Shown here: positions 26,871-35,875 of the stretch, in pieces
Position numbering within the stretch: position 1 is the first letter of the stretch
Layout of the letters: every line of letters starts with the position of its first letter
Source: Paraburkholderia sp. UYCP14C
GTDB taxonomy: Bacteria; Pseudomonadota; Gammaproteobacteria; Burkholderiales; Burkholderiaceae
DNA length: 64,000 bases
Assembly: GCF_004197395.1 (NCBI RefSeq)
Contig: NZ_SELS01000009.1
Location: forward strand, 145,383-209,382
Direction of reading: 5' to 3'
Notes under the pieces: model-generated
What the model was told of the DNA's origin: nothing
Database searches by the model: none
The model's input: the letters and a program-made list of their open reading frames with translations, nothing else
Program-made: the position numbers and the translations under genes

Positions 26871-28142
26871 ATGTCGGGAAAAACCCTGTCTGAAAAGATT
26901 CTGTCGGCCAAAGCGGGCCGCGATGTTCGCGCGGGCGACGTCGTGATCTGCGAGGTCGACTACGCGCTGGGCACCGACGGCTCGATTCCGATGGCCATCG
27001 ATTACTTTGCCGCGATGGACGGTGACCGGGTGCACGCGCCGCACAAGCTGCTGTTCGCGCTCGATCACTACGCTCCCGCGCCGAGCCCGAAAGCCGCATT
27101 GTTGCAGGCCGGCATCCGCCGCTTCGCGAAAGAGCAGGGTATACGCCTGTTCGACATCGGCGAGGGCATCGGCCATCAGCTCGTCGTCGAAAAGGGCTTT
27201 GCCGCACCGGGTCGCCTGCTGGTCGGCGCGGACAGTCACTCGGTCACGTATGGCGCGGCGAACTGCTTCGCGACTGGCATCGGTTCGTCGGATCTGGCGG
27301 GCGTCATGAAGACCGGCAAGGTTTGGCTCAAGGTGCCGACCTCGATTCGCGTGAACTTGCGCGGCCGGCTCGCGCAAGGCGTCTATCCGAAAGACCTTGC
27401 CCTCTACCTCGCTCAATTGCTCGGCAACGACGGCGCCACCTACGAGACGCTCGAATTCGCCGGCGACGGCGTGCAAAGCCTCGACTTCGAGGACCGCCTC
27501 GTGGTCGCCAACATGTCGGTCGAACTCGGCGCCAAGAACGCGATCTTCCCGTACGACGACGCGTGCCGGCGCTACCTCGAAGGGCGCGTCGACGACCTGT
27601 CCGGCGCGGTCAGTGCCGACTCCGACGCAATCTATTCCCGCACGCTCGACATCGATCTCGCGACGCTGGAGCCATATGTCGCCGTGCCGCACGAGGTGTC
27701 GAACAACGTGCGGGTCGGCGCGCTCGATACGACAACCGTGCAGATGGTGTTTCTCGGCACCTGCACCGGCGGCCGTACGAAAGACTTCCGCCAGGCGTTG
27801 AACGTATTCCGTGAGTTTGGCGCTCCCGCCGACGGCGTTCAGCTCGTAGTGACGCCAGCTTCGCGCGAGGTGCTGCTGGAACTGACGCGCAGCGGCGAAC
27901 TCGCCGAGCTGATCGCGCTCGGCGCCGTGATCGTGACGCCGGGGTGTGGCGCGTGCTGCGGCACGAGCGGCGCGATTCCCGAGGACGGCGCGAACGTGAT
28001 TTCCACCGCCAACCGCAATTTCAAGGGACGTATGGGCAATTCGAGCGCCAATATCTTCCTCGCGTCTCCCGAGGTCTGTGCGGCGAGCGCGATCGCTGGG
28101 CGCATCGTGAGTCCTCGCAAGCTTGGCGCTGGAGAACAGTGA
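26871..28142 (+). CDS. Aconitase-family hydratase large subunit (LeuC-like)
   Basis: 423 residues. Motifs of the 3-isopropylmalate dehydratase/homoaconitase large subunit are present: GADSHSVTYGAANCFATGIG (about 121-140), and the [4Fe-4S] ligands in FLGTCTGGRTKDFRQ and TPGCGACCGTSG. It needs the adjacent small subunit. Context argues against leucine synthesis: it is followed by an RraA-type aldolase, an aminotransferase and an amino-acid-binding protein, not leuB. A hydratase/dehydratase acting on a C6 branched 2-oxo or dicarboxylic acid is more likely. Two bp separate its stop from the small-subunit ATG. Confidence 0.9.
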   Translation: MSGKTLSEKILSAKAGRDVRAGDVVICEVDYALGTDGSIPMAIDYFAAMDGDRVHAPHKLLFALDHYAPAPSPKAALLQAGIRRFAKEQGIRLFDIGEGIGHQLVVEKGFAAPGRLLVGADSHSVTYGAANCFATGIGSSDLAGVMKTGKVWLKVPTSIRVNLRGRLAQGVYPKDLALYLAQLLGNDGATYETLEFAGDGVQSLDFEDRLVVANMSVELGAKNAIFPYDDACRRYLEGRVDDLSGAVSADSDAIYSRTLDIDLATLEPYVAVPHEVSNNVRVGALDTTTVQMVFLGTCTGGRTKDFRQALNVFREFGAPADGVQLVVTPASREVLLELTRSGELAELIALGAVIVTPGCGACCGTSGAIPEDGANVISTANRNFKGRMGNSSANIFLASPEVCAASAIAGRIVSPRKLGAGEQ

Positions 28143-28144
28143 AC

Positions 28145-28645
28145 ATGACCACTTCGATCAGCGGCAGGGCGCGGTGCTTCGGCGACAACGTCAATACCGA
28201 CTACATCATTTCGTCACGGCGCAAGCGGGAATCGCTCGATCCCGCCGTGCTGAAACAGTATCTGTTCGAGACGATCGCGCCTGACTTCGCCGCATCGGTG
28301 CGCGCGGGCGACATCCTCGTTGCCGGCAAGAACTTTGGCTGCGGCTCGGCGATGGAGGTGGGCGTCACGGCGGTGGTCGGCGCCGGCATCAAGGTCGTGC
28401 TCGCGCAAAGCTTCGCGCGCACTTACTTCCGCAACGCGGTGAATAACGGGCTCTACCCGATCGAATGCGACACGAGCCGCATCGGCGAAGGCGCTGCGTT
28501 GCACATCGAGCTGGGCGCGCGAGTCATCGTGCGCTGCGCTGGCAATGCCGAGCCGGTGCAGGCCGCGCCCATTGCGGCGGAGATGCTCGCCATTCTCGAA
28601 GCGGGCGGCCTCGTTCCGTACCTGCTTCGACACCCGGCTTTCTGA
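28145..28645 (+). CDS. Aconitase-family hydratase small subunit (LeuD-like)
   Basis: 166 residues. The swivel-domain motifs are clear: FGDNVNTDYIISSRR at the N-terminus, then AGKNFGCGSAMEVGV (compare GxNFGCGSSREHA of LeuD) and AQSFARTYFRNAVNNGLYPI. The usual SSREHA is altered to SAMEVG, as seen in archaeal-type and non-leucine hydratases, which hints at a different substrate than isopropylmalate. It forms the heterodimer with the preceding subunit. Confidence 0.88.
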   Translation: MTTSISGRARCFGDNVNTDYIISSRRKRESLDPAVLKQYLFETIAPDFAASVRAGDILVAGKNFGCGSAMEVGVTAVVGAGIKVVLAQSFARTYFRNAVNNGLYPIECDTSRIGEGAALHIELGARVIVRCAGNAEPVQAAPIAAEMLAILEAGGLVPYLLRHPAF

Positions 28646-28674
28646 TCACCGTATCCGTAGCGAGGAAGACATCC

Positions 28675-29355
28675 ATGAGCCATTCGAACAAATTAGGATT
28701 CCGCATATTGCCGATGCCCGCGCCGATTCCGGCTGACATGATCGACGCATTCGGCACGATCGTGACGCCGCATATCAGCGACAACATGCAGCGCCTGTGC
28801 GGCGTGATCGGCTTGCGACGCTATCACCGCGAGAAGAAGCTCGTCGGCCGTGCGCTGACGGTCAAGGTGCGCCCGGGCGACAACCTGATGATCCACAAGA
28901 CGATCGATATCGCCGAGCCCGGCGACGTGATCGTCGTCGATGGCGGCGGGGAAGTGACGCAGGCGCTGGTCGGCGAACTGATGCAGATGCATGCGCAGGT
29001 GCGCGGCGTGGCGGGCTTCGTGATCGACGGCGCGATACGCGATGTCGCTGCCTTCTATCACGCGGATTTTCCGTGCTTCGCGCGCGGCAATACGCATCGA
29101 GGGCCGTTCAAGGAAGGCCCCGGCGAGATCAACGTGCCGGTTGCGATCGGCGGCCTCGTGATCGAGGCGGGCGATCTGATCGTCGGTGATGAAGACGGTC
29201 TCGTCGCGGTGCCCGTGGCTCGGCTCGACGAAGTGCTGCAGGCGGCGCGCGCACAGGCGCAGCGCGAACAGCAGCGCAAGGAGGCGATTCTGGCCGGACA
29301 GGACAAGCGCGGCTGGATCGACGCTTATCTGAAAGAGCAGGGCGTGATCGTCTAG
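28675..29355 (+). CDS. RraA-like aldolase/decarboxylase
   Basis: 226 residues from ATG 28675. It belongs to the RraA/4-hydroxy-4-methyl-2-oxoglutarate aldolase family: GRALTVKVRPGDNLMIHKTI, GDVIVVDGGGEVTQALVGEL, and the metal/substrate motif GFVIDGAIRDVAAFYHADFP containing the conserved Arg-Asp pair. Catalytic family members split 4-hydroxy-4-methyl- or 4-carboxy-4-hydroxy-2-oxoadipate-type compounds to pyruvate, and decarboxylate oxaloacetate. The extended C-terminal helix (residues 185-226) is typical of the catalytic group rather than the RNase E inhibitor. Third gene of the operon. Confidence 0.88.
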   Translation: MSHSNKLGFRILPMPAPIPADMIDAFGTIVTPHISDNMQRLCGVIGLRRYHREKKLVGRALTVKVRPGDNLMIHKTIDIAEPGDVIVVDGGGEVTQALVGELMQMHAQVRGVAGFVIDGAIRDVAAFYHADFPCFARGNTHRGPFKEGPGEINVPVAIGGLVIEAGDLIVGDEDGLVAVPVARLDEVLQAARAQAQREQQRKEAILAGQDKRGWIDAYLKEQGVIV

Positions 29356-29394
29356 GCACCGCGAACGCGCACGATTAAAGCGAAAGGCACACAC

Positions 29395-30606
29395 ATGAAA
29401 CTGATTGCAACGCGTCTCGACCGGATCAAACCCTCGCCGAGTTCGATGGCGACCGCGCGCGTCAAGGAACTGCGCGCGGCGGGGCGCGAGATTATCGGAC
29501 TCACGGTCGGCGAGCCGGACTTCGATACGCCGCCCCATATTATCGAAGCGGCGTACGACGCGATGAAGAGCGGCAAGACGCGCTACACGGTGGTCGACGG
29601 TACGCCCGAATTGAAGCGCGCGGTGCGCGACAAGTTCGAGCGCGAAAACGGCCTGATTTTCGCGCAGGATGAAGTGAGCGTCGGCAATGGCGGCAAGCAG
29701 GTCATCTTCAATGCGCTGACCTGCACGGTCGACGAGGGCGACGAGGTGATCGTGCCCGCGCCGTACTGGGTGTCGTATCCGGACATGGTGCTGCTCAATG
29801 GCGGGCGCCCCGTCATCGTCGAATGCGATGTCGATAGCGGCTACAAGATGACGCCGGCGCAACTGGAGGCTGCGATCACACCGCGCACGAAATGGCTGGT
29901 GCTCAATTCGCCGTGCAATCCGACCGGTGCGTCGTATACCCACGGCGAACTGGTGGCATTGGGCGAGGTGCTGAGCCGCCATCCGCACGTGTGGATTCTG
30001 ACCGACGACGTGTACGAGCATCTGATTTACGACGGCCTCGAATTCGCCACGTTCGCGCAGTGCAATCCGCATCTGCAGGAACGTACGCTGACGGTCAACG
30101 GCGTATCGAAGGCCTATGCGATGACCGGTTGGCGCATCGGCTTCGCGGGCGGTCCGAAGACGCTGATCAAGGCGATGGCGAAGCTGCAATCGCAAAGCAC
30201 GACGAATCCATCGGCGATCAGCCAGGCGGCCGCGCTGGCCGCGCTCAATGGTCCAAAAGGTTTTCTCGCCGACTGGCGCACACAGTTCCAGCGGCGGCGC
30301 GATCTGGTGGTGGACAGCCTGAACGCCATCGACGGACTCTATTGTCCGCGTCCGACCGGCGCGTTCTATGTCTATCCGTCATGCGCGGGCGTGATCGGGC
30401 GGCGTACGCCCGACGGACGCGTGATCGCCAACGACAGCGATTTCGTCATGTACCTGCTCGAATCCCAGGACGTCGGCGTGATCCAGGGCGCGGCATTCGG
30501 CTTGTCGCCGGCATTCCGGATCTCGTTTGCGACGTCGTACGAGCAGCTTCAGGAAGGATGCCGGCGGATCGCCATCGCGTGCGAATCGCTAACGAGAGAT
30601 GCGTGA
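29395..30606 (+). CDS. Class I/II PLP-dependent aminotransferase (aspartate-aminotransferase group)
   Basis: 403 residues. PLP-site motifs are present: YTVVDGTPELKRAV at the N-terminal arm, NSPCNPTGASYTHGEL (substrate carboxylate and PLP Asn/Pro region), DDVYEHLIYDG, and the Schiff-base Lys in VNGVSKAYAMTGWRIGFAGG. This is the aspartate/aromatic/alanine-type fold I. In the operon it would convert an imported amino acid to its 2-oxo acid. Thirty-nine bp after the RraA gene with a suitable AAAGGCAC site. Confidence 0.92.
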   Translation: MKLIATRLDRIKPSPSSMATARVKELRAAGREIIGLTVGEPDFDTPPHIIEAAYDAMKSGKTRYTVVDGTPELKRAVRDKFERENGLIFAQDEVSVGNGGKQVIFNALTCTVDEGDEVIVPAPYWVSYPDMVLLNGGRPVIVECDVDSGYKMTPAQLEAAITPRTKWLVLNSPCNPTGASYTHGELVALGEVLSRHPHVWILTDDVYEHLIYDGLEFATFAQCNPHLQERTLTVNGVSKAYAMTGWRIGFAGGPKTLIKAMAKLQSQSTTNPSAISQAAALAALNGPKGFLADWRTQFQRRRDLVVDSLNAIDGLYCPRPTGAFYVYPSCAGVIGRRTPDGRVIANDSDFVMYLLESQDVGVIQGAAFGLSPAFRISFATSYEQLQEGCRRIAIACESLTRDA

Positions 30607-30641
30607 AGGAAAGCTGATAATAAATCTGCCAAGGAGACACC

Positions 30642-31544
30642 ATGCATACGCTGATACAACGCGCGCTGCCGGCGCTGCTGATAGGCTGTTTGACGCTCGG
30701 CGCACACGCGCAGGATCTGACGGGGCGGCTCGCCAATATCAAGGCGCGCAATACCATCGTGCTCGGTTACCGCGAATCGTCGTTGCCCTATTCGTACTAT
30801 GACAACGAGCAGAAGGTGGTCGGCTATTCGCACGACATCGCGCAGCAAATCGTCAAGGAGATCCAGCAGGCGATCAATGCGCCATCGCTGCAGGTCAGGA
30901 TGATTCCGGTGAACGCGCAAAACCGCATCCCGCTGGTGCAGAACGGCACGATCGATCTCGAATGCGGCGGCACGACCAACAATAAGGAGCGCGCCCAGCA
31001 GGTCGGATTCTCCAACACGATTTCGGTGACCGAAACGCGGCTGCTGACGAAAGCCAATTCCGGGATCCATTCGTTCAACGATCTGAATGGCAAGACCGTT
31101 GCCGTGACGGCTGGCACCACCTCGGAGCGCTTTCTGCGCAAATACGTCGAGGAGAAGCACGCGAACATCACGGTGGTCGCCGCGCGCGATCATAGCGGCT
31201 CGTTCCTGAACCTCGAAACGGGACGTGCACAGGCCTTTTTCATGGATTCGGACGTGCTGTCGGCGGAACGTGCAACCTCGTCCAATCCGGCCGACTACGT
31301 GGTGACCGGCGATCCGCAAACGCACGAGGCGATTGCCTGCATGTTGCCGAAGGACGATCCCGCGATGAAGGCGATCGTAGACCGCGCGATTGCGAAGATC
31401 GAACAGAGCGGCGAAGGCGAGAAGCTCTATAAAACGTGGTTCATGTCGCCGATTCCGCCGAAAGGCATCAATCTCGACATGCCGATGAGCGACACGATGA
31501 AGGCCGTGTTCGAGCACCCGAACGATCGGCCGATGGATGATTGA
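30642..31544 (+). CDS. Glutamate/aspartate-type periplasmic binding protein (GltI-like)
   Basis: 300 residues with signal peptide (LPALLIGCLTLGAHAQ). Family SBP_bac_3 in its longer acidic-amino-acid form: VLGYRESSLPYSYYDNEQ, GTIDLECGGTTNNKERA, and FSNTISVTETRLL, matching glutamate/aspartate binding proteins. As last gene of the hydratase-aldolase-aminotransferase operon it points to an acidic or glutamate-like amino acid as the pathway's substrate. Permease and ATPase genes are not in the window. AAGGAGAC precedes the ATG. Confidence 0.92.
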   Translation: MHTLIQRALPALLIGCLTLGAHAQDLTGRLANIKARNTIVLGYRESSLPYSYYDNEQKVVGYSHDIAQQIVKEIQQAINAPSLQVRMIPVNAQNRIPLVQNGTIDLECGGTTNNKERAQQVGFSNTISVTETRLLTKANSGIHSFNDLNGKTVAVTAGTTSERFLRKYVEEKHANITVVAARDHSGSFLNLETGRAQAFFMDSDVLSAERATSSNPADYVVTGDPQTHEAIACMLPKDDPAMKAIVDRAIAKIEQSGEGEKLYKTWFMSPIPPKGINLDMPMSDTMKAVFEHPNDRPMDD

Positions 31545-31570
31545 GCGCGCTGGGTGTCGACGCTGACACC

Positions 31571-32326
31571 CTAAGCCCTCACCACGGTGACCCCGGCCGC
31601 TTCGAGCGGCTTGGTCAATTCCACGCTGGTCTTTTTCTCCACCACGATGGTTTGCGCGAGCGTGATCTCGCCGATCACGAACTGCGACGCGGCGTTCAGT
31701 TTCGACGCCGACGCGAGCACGACCGTCTCCGCCGCGCGCGCGGCGAGCGCGCGCTTGATGGCGGCTTCCTCGAAGTCGCCGGTGCTCAGCCCCGCGCTGG
31801 GATGCACGCCGGTCACGCCCATGAAGTACAGGTCGGCATGGATGCGCGCAATGCCTTCCATCGCCGCGGCGCCGACCGCGACGATCGAATGTTTGTAGAG
31901 CCGCCCGCCAATCAGGATCACCTCGACACAAGGATGTGCGGCCAGCGCCGTCGCGACGCTCGGACTATGCGTGACGATGGTCGCGTGCAAATCGGCCGGC
32001 AGTTCCTGGACCAGTAGCGCCGACGTGGTGCCGCCGTCGACGATCACGGTTTGCCCCGGCGCGATCAACTCGACCGCTCGCCGCGCGATGCGCCGCTTGG
32101 CGAGCGTCTCGATGTCCTGACGTTGCTCGAACGACGCGAGCGCCGCCGACGCGGGCAGCGCGCCGCCATGGACCCGCTGCAAGCGCCCCTCCGCGGCCAG
32201 TTCGCGCAGATCGCGGCGGATCGTATCTTCCGACACGCCGAACGCCGCGCTCAGCTCGCCTGCCAGCACCTGGCCGTTGCGCGCGAGTTCGTCGAGGATC
32301 GCTTTCTTGCGTTGGGTCGTCAACAT
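31571..32326 (-). CDS. DeoR-family transcriptional repressor
   Basis: 251 residues from ATG 32326. The winged helix (RKKAILDELARNGQVLAGEL, then FGVSEDTIRRDLRELAAEGR, RVHGGALP) is followed by a DeoR sensor domain with the phosphosugar-binding motif VDGGTTSALL. It is divergent from the NudK-like gene. DeoR proteins usually respond to phosphorylated sugars or nucleosides; the target here could be its own promoter and nudK. Confidence 0.9.
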   Translation of the reverse strand: MLTTQRKKAILDELARNGQVLAGELSAAFGVSEDTIRRDLRELAAEGRLQRVHGGALPASAALASFEQRQDIETLAKRRIARRAVELIAPGQTVIVDGGTTSALLVQELPADLHATIVTHSPSVATALAAHPCVEVILIGGRLYKHSIVAVGAAAMEGIARIHADLYFMGVTGVHPSAGLSTGDFEEAAIKRALAARAAETVVLASASKLNAASQFVIGEITLAQTIVVEKKTSVELTKPLEAAGVTVVRA

Positions 32327-32405
32327 TGGGCTGCACGAAATATCTTGAAATTGCACGAAGTTGCACGATACCATGAATCATCATCCATGGTCGACAGGAG
32401 GCACC

Positions 32406-33005
32406 ATGACTGCAACGAAAGACCGGGTTCGCATCGTCGGAACGACCTTGCTGTCGGACGACTGGTACACGCTGAAGAAGGTCACGTTCGACTTTCTGCG
32501 TCGCGACGGCACATGGCAGCGCCAGAACCGCGAGACCTACGATCGCGGCAACGGCGCGACGATCCTGCTGCATAGTCCGCGCACCGGCAACGTGATACTG
32601 ACGCGACAATTCCGCATGCCCACCTTCGTGAACGGTCACGACGGCATGATGATCGAAGCGCCGGGCGGCCTGCTCGACAACGCTTCGCCGGAAGAGCGCA
32701 TCCGCCTCGAAGTCGAGGAGGAAACGGGGTATCGCGTGGGGCAGGTTCACAAGATTTTCGAGGCCTACATGAGTCCGGGATCCGTAACCGAAAAGCTCTA
32801 CTTCTATGTCGGCGAGTACGACGCGTCGATGCGGATCAACGATGGCGGCGGCGTCGAGGAGGAAGGGGAAGATCTCGAGGTGATCGAAATGCCGTTGCAA
32901 GCCGCGTTAAGAGCGGTCGACGCGGGGGAAATCGTCGACGGCAAGACGATCATGCTGTTGCAGTACGTCGCTTTACGCGGGGTTGCCTCAGCGCGCGCAG
33001 CCTAG
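32406..33005 (+). CDS. nudK: NUDIX hydrolase of the NudK (GDP-mannose hydrolase) type
   Basis: 199 residues from ATG 32406 (AGGAGGCACC upstream). It tracks the NudK/ADP-ribose pyrophosphatase layout: YDRGNGATILLHSP, RQFRMPTFVNGHDG, the NUDIX box GGLLDNASPEERIRLEVEEE with TGY, and EAYMSPGSVTEKLYFYVGEY, nearly motif-for-motif with E. coli NudK. It should split GDP-mannose or related sugar nucleotides. The box has LE in place of RE at one conserved step. Its 3' end overlaps the convergent dehalogenase gene by 18 bp. Confidence 0.88.
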   Translation: MTATKDRVRIVGTTLLSDDWYTLKKVTFDFLRRDGTWQRQNRETYDRGNGATILLHSPRTGNVILTRQFRMPTFVNGHDGMMIEAPGGLLDNASPEERIRLEVEEETGYRVGQVHKIFEAYMSPGSVTEKLYFYVGEYDASMRINDGGGVEEEGEDLEVIEMPLQAALRAVDAGEIVDGKTIMLLQYVALRGVASARAA

Positions 33006-33722
33006 TTGCGTCGCGAGTTCGTGCAGATCGCCGACGACGAAGTCCCACGCCTCGTCCGCCTTCAGATCGCTTGTCTGCTGCGGGCCATGCTCGGTCGGCC
33101 GCAGCACGAACGCGGTGCTCAGACCGACGCGTCGGGCGGCGGCGAGATCGTTGTTGTGCGCGGCAACGAGGCATAGCTCGCGTGGCGGGATGCCGAGAAT
33201 GTCTGCCGTTTCGCTATAGACCTGCGGCGACGGTTTATAAGCGCGGACTACCTCCGCGCCGAGAATGGCATCCCAGGGCAGACCGGCGCGCTTTGCCATG
33301 TCGACCATCAGGCGAATGTTGCCGTTCGAAAGAGGCGCGATGATGAAGCGCGCCTTTAGCCGTTGCAATGCGTCGACGGAATCGGGCCATGGGTCCAGCC
33401 GATGCCAGGCGAGGTTCAACTCATCGATGTCCGGCTCGGGCACGTTGGCGATGCCGAAGCGCGCCAGCACTTTGACGAGGTTTTCCCGGTGCAGTACGTC
33501 GAGACGCACATACGGTCGCCGTCCGCTGCGCACTTCTTCCATCGCGGGCGAATACTCGCGTCGCCATGCGTCCGCGAAATCGGACGCGTCGAGATTCGGT
33601 GCATGTCGCTGCAGAAACGCTTGCGCTTCGCGTGCGACGCCGCTTCGCCAGTCGACCACGGTTCCGAAGACATCGAACACGAAAGCTTTGATGGCGGTTT
33701 GATGCGTCGAGTCGATGCCCAT
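32988..33722 (-). CDS. Haloacid dehalogenase, type II
   Basis: 244 residues from ATG 33722 with GGAAGGTC upstream. HAD motifs: nucleophile Asp in FVFDVFGTVVDWR, motif II Ser/Asn in APLSNGNIRLM, Lys in AYKPSPQVYSE, and VAAHNNDLAAARRVG. The NGN and HNND forms are characteristic of (S)-2-haloacid dehalogenases, which hydrolyse 2-haloalkanoic acids to 2-hydroxy acids with inversion. Convergent with nudK and overlapping its end by 18 bp, so mRNAs would be complementary there. Confidence 0.9.
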   Translation of the reverse strand: MGIDSTHQTAIKAFVFDVFGTVVDWRSGVAREAQAFLQRHAPNLDASDFADAWRREYSPAMEEVRSGRRPYVRLDVLHRENLVKVLARFGIANVPEPDIDELNLAWHRLDPWPDSVDALQRLKARFIIAPLSNGNIRLMVDMAKRAGLPWDAILGAEVVRAYKPSPQVYSETADILGIPPRELCLVAAHNNDLAAARRVGLSTAFVLRPTEHGPQQTSDLKADEAWDFVVGDLHELATQLGCAR

Positions 33723-33820
33723 GACCTTCCTTTTACGGCAGTGGCAGGAACGATCCATCTTAGGCGAAAAGAAAGCACGCGTTGCTATCATCGCTCGACC
33801 AATCACGACGGGGTGACTCA

Positions 33821-35243
33821 ATGGCGACCGGTGACGCTTCGAGCGCGACGCAGTCCGTATGGAACGCGATGCGCGACGACTCGACGCTCGAGCCGAACGC
33901 ATCGGCGGTGGAAATCGGCGGATGGATGATTCCGCTCGATCCGAACGCGAGCGCTGCCGATTATTTTCTGCTTACCGAGGACGAACCATGCTGCGGCGGA
34001 TGCGTGCCGCGCGACCCGTTGCGCTGCATCGAAGTGACTTCACACGATTCGCTCGAACTCGACGGCGGTCCCGTCCGGCTGCGCGGCCGTCTGATCCGGC
34101 TCATCGACGATCCGGCCGGCTGGCGTTATCGGCTCGAAGCGGCGCGGCGCGTGTCGGAGCCGATGCACGCATCGGGGAGCGGCGCGGGCATGAGCCGGCG
34201 CGCGTTTCTCGCGAGCGGCGCTGCATTGAGTCTTGCGGCCTGTGCGCCGGGACGCTTCGCGGGCTACACCGATTCGCACGAGCCTGACCCGGCCGAGCCG
34301 CGCGACAGCGAAGCTGCGCAGTGGCAAGCTGCCGCCGGTGCGCTGACCATCGACATGCACAGTCACGCCGGCCATCTGATCGTTTCGCGCAATCCGAAGC
34401 TCGGCGCGCATCGGCGTTTGACGCCGGTCAGCGCGCCGATGCGCGCGGGCGGCATGAACGTGATCTGCCTCGCGATCGTCACGGATACCGTCGTCACGCG
34501 CGTGTCCGCCGACCGCAAACGCTTCGAGGCATGGCGCACGCCGCAGCCCGGCGAGCTTTATCAACTGGGTCAGACCGAGTTTGCTCGTGCGCACGAGTTG
34601 ATCGAGCGCGAGCGACTGGTCGTCGTGACCGATGCGGCGATGCTCGCGTCCGCAGACCCGCGGACTCCACATGTGATCATCGCGTCCGAAGGCGGCGATT
34701 TTCTCGAAGGCCAACTGGAGCGTGTCGACGAAGCGTATTCGCAGCATCAGCTGCGGCATTTGCAGTTGACGCATTTCCGCGTCAACGAACTCGGCGACAT
34801 TCAAACCGTGCCACCCGTGCATGGCGGTCTCACCGATTTCGGCGCGGACGTCGTGCGCCGTTGCAACGCGCTAGGCATCGTCGTGGACGTCGCGCATGGC
34901 ACGTACGACCTGGTGAAGCGCGCGGCGTCCGTCACGACGAAGCCGCTGGTGTTATCGCACACGGCAGACGGGCGGCGTGATCGGCGTGTGGCCGAGTTCG
35001 GGGACGTTCCACAATCTCGATGGGATGGCGCACGGCTTCAAACGGATGGTCGACGTGGTCGGCGTCGAGCATGTCGGACTCGGTACGGATATGTACGGCT
35101 TCATCTCACCGCCGGTTTTCCGCGACTATAACCAGTTGCCGGCTTTGGGGGCCGCGCTGCTTTCGGCCGGATTCTCGCAGCAGGAAAGCGAATTGCTGTT
35201 GGGCGGTAATTATCGGCGCGTGTTCGAGGCGTCGATGGGGTGA
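33821..35243 (+). pseudogene. M19 membrane dipeptidase with N-terminal extra domain, broken by frameshift/deletion
   Basis: The first frame runs 33821-35131. It begins with about 120 residues of a Cys-containing cytoplasmic-type domain (DEPCCGGCVPRDP, DDPAGWRYRLEAAR), then an internal Tat-like lipoprotein signal, MSRRAFLASGAALSLAACAP, with its own ATG at 34190, then the dipeptidase (metal site DMHSHAG, IIASEGGDF). At about 34965, after PLVLSHTA, the frame is lost. The true continuation (GVIGVWPSSGTFHNLDGMAH to RRVFEASMG) is in another frame, 34977-35243. About 20 residues found in family members between those points are missing, so a small deletion caused the frameshift. The enzyme is probably inactive. 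Confidence 0.75.
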
Positions 35244-35341
35244 TCTGCGCGGCGAATGCACCATACGTGCGAGGCAAACGTCTCCCGGTTGGCTCCTAAC
35301 TTCGATCGGGCCTGCCCGGTCGAACTACCCAAGGAATCCTG

Positions 35342-35725
35342 ATGCCCACCCCGAACTCACTGCACCCCTTTGCCTTCGTCCTCGCCGTCCAGGACCTCGA
35401 CCGAAGCACCGCGTATTTCCGCGACGTGCTCGGCTTCCACGCGGACTGGGCCGACGCCTCCGATTGGCGCCTGCTGTCGCGAGGCCAGGTGCGCGTCATG
35501 CTCGGCTCTTGCCCGGACGCCGTACCGGCCTCGTCGATCGGCGATCACAGTTACTTCGGCTACATGGAAGTCGACGATGTCGACGTGCTTCACGACGAGT
35601 TCGTTCGGCAACGCGCGCTGATTGTTTCGCCGCCGGCGGACCGTCCGTACGGCATGCGCGAATTCGTCGCCGCAACGCCCGACGGACACCGCTTCGTGGT
35701 CGGCCAGGCCGTCGTGCGGAAATAG
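35342..35725 (+). CDS. VOC-family protein (glyoxalase fold)
   Basis: 127 residues. The paired VOC modules are FAFVLAVQDLDRSTAYFRDV and GYMEVDDVDVLHDEFVRQRA, ending in VAATPDGHRFVVGQ where a Glu metal ligand would normally sit. Such single-domain VOC proteins include glyoxalases and antibiotic-binding proteins; function is not predictable here. It sits alone between the broken dipeptidase gene and an SRPBCC gene; start has an AAGGAATCC site. Confidence 0.87.
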   Translation: MPTPNSLHPFAFVLAVQDLDRSTAYFRDVLGFHADWADASDWRLLSRGQVRVMLGSCPDAVPASSIGDHSYFGYMEVDDVDVLHDEFVRQRALIVSPPADRPYGMREFVAATPDGHRFVVGQAVVRK

Positions 35726-35875
35726 GCGCGCGGACAGCGGGCGGGAAGCGAAAGCGGCAGCGGATCGTGTCGACGCCGTCTACGGGTTTTGCCTGGTCTC
35801 GTGCGTGTCGATTCCCGCAACGCGGGCGCGTCGTGACAGTATGTTCAACCCACTCCAGTGAAAGGCACACTCATC

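Noticed and set aside
26871-28645. Leucine biosynthesis genes leuCD
   Set aside because: No leuA/leuB nearby, altered small-subunit motif, and partners are an aldolase, aminotransferase and amino-acid-binding protein.
28693-30195. 500-residue minus-strand frame across the RraA and aminotransferase genes
   Set aside because: Spans two well-supported plus-strand genes and has antisense-type composition.
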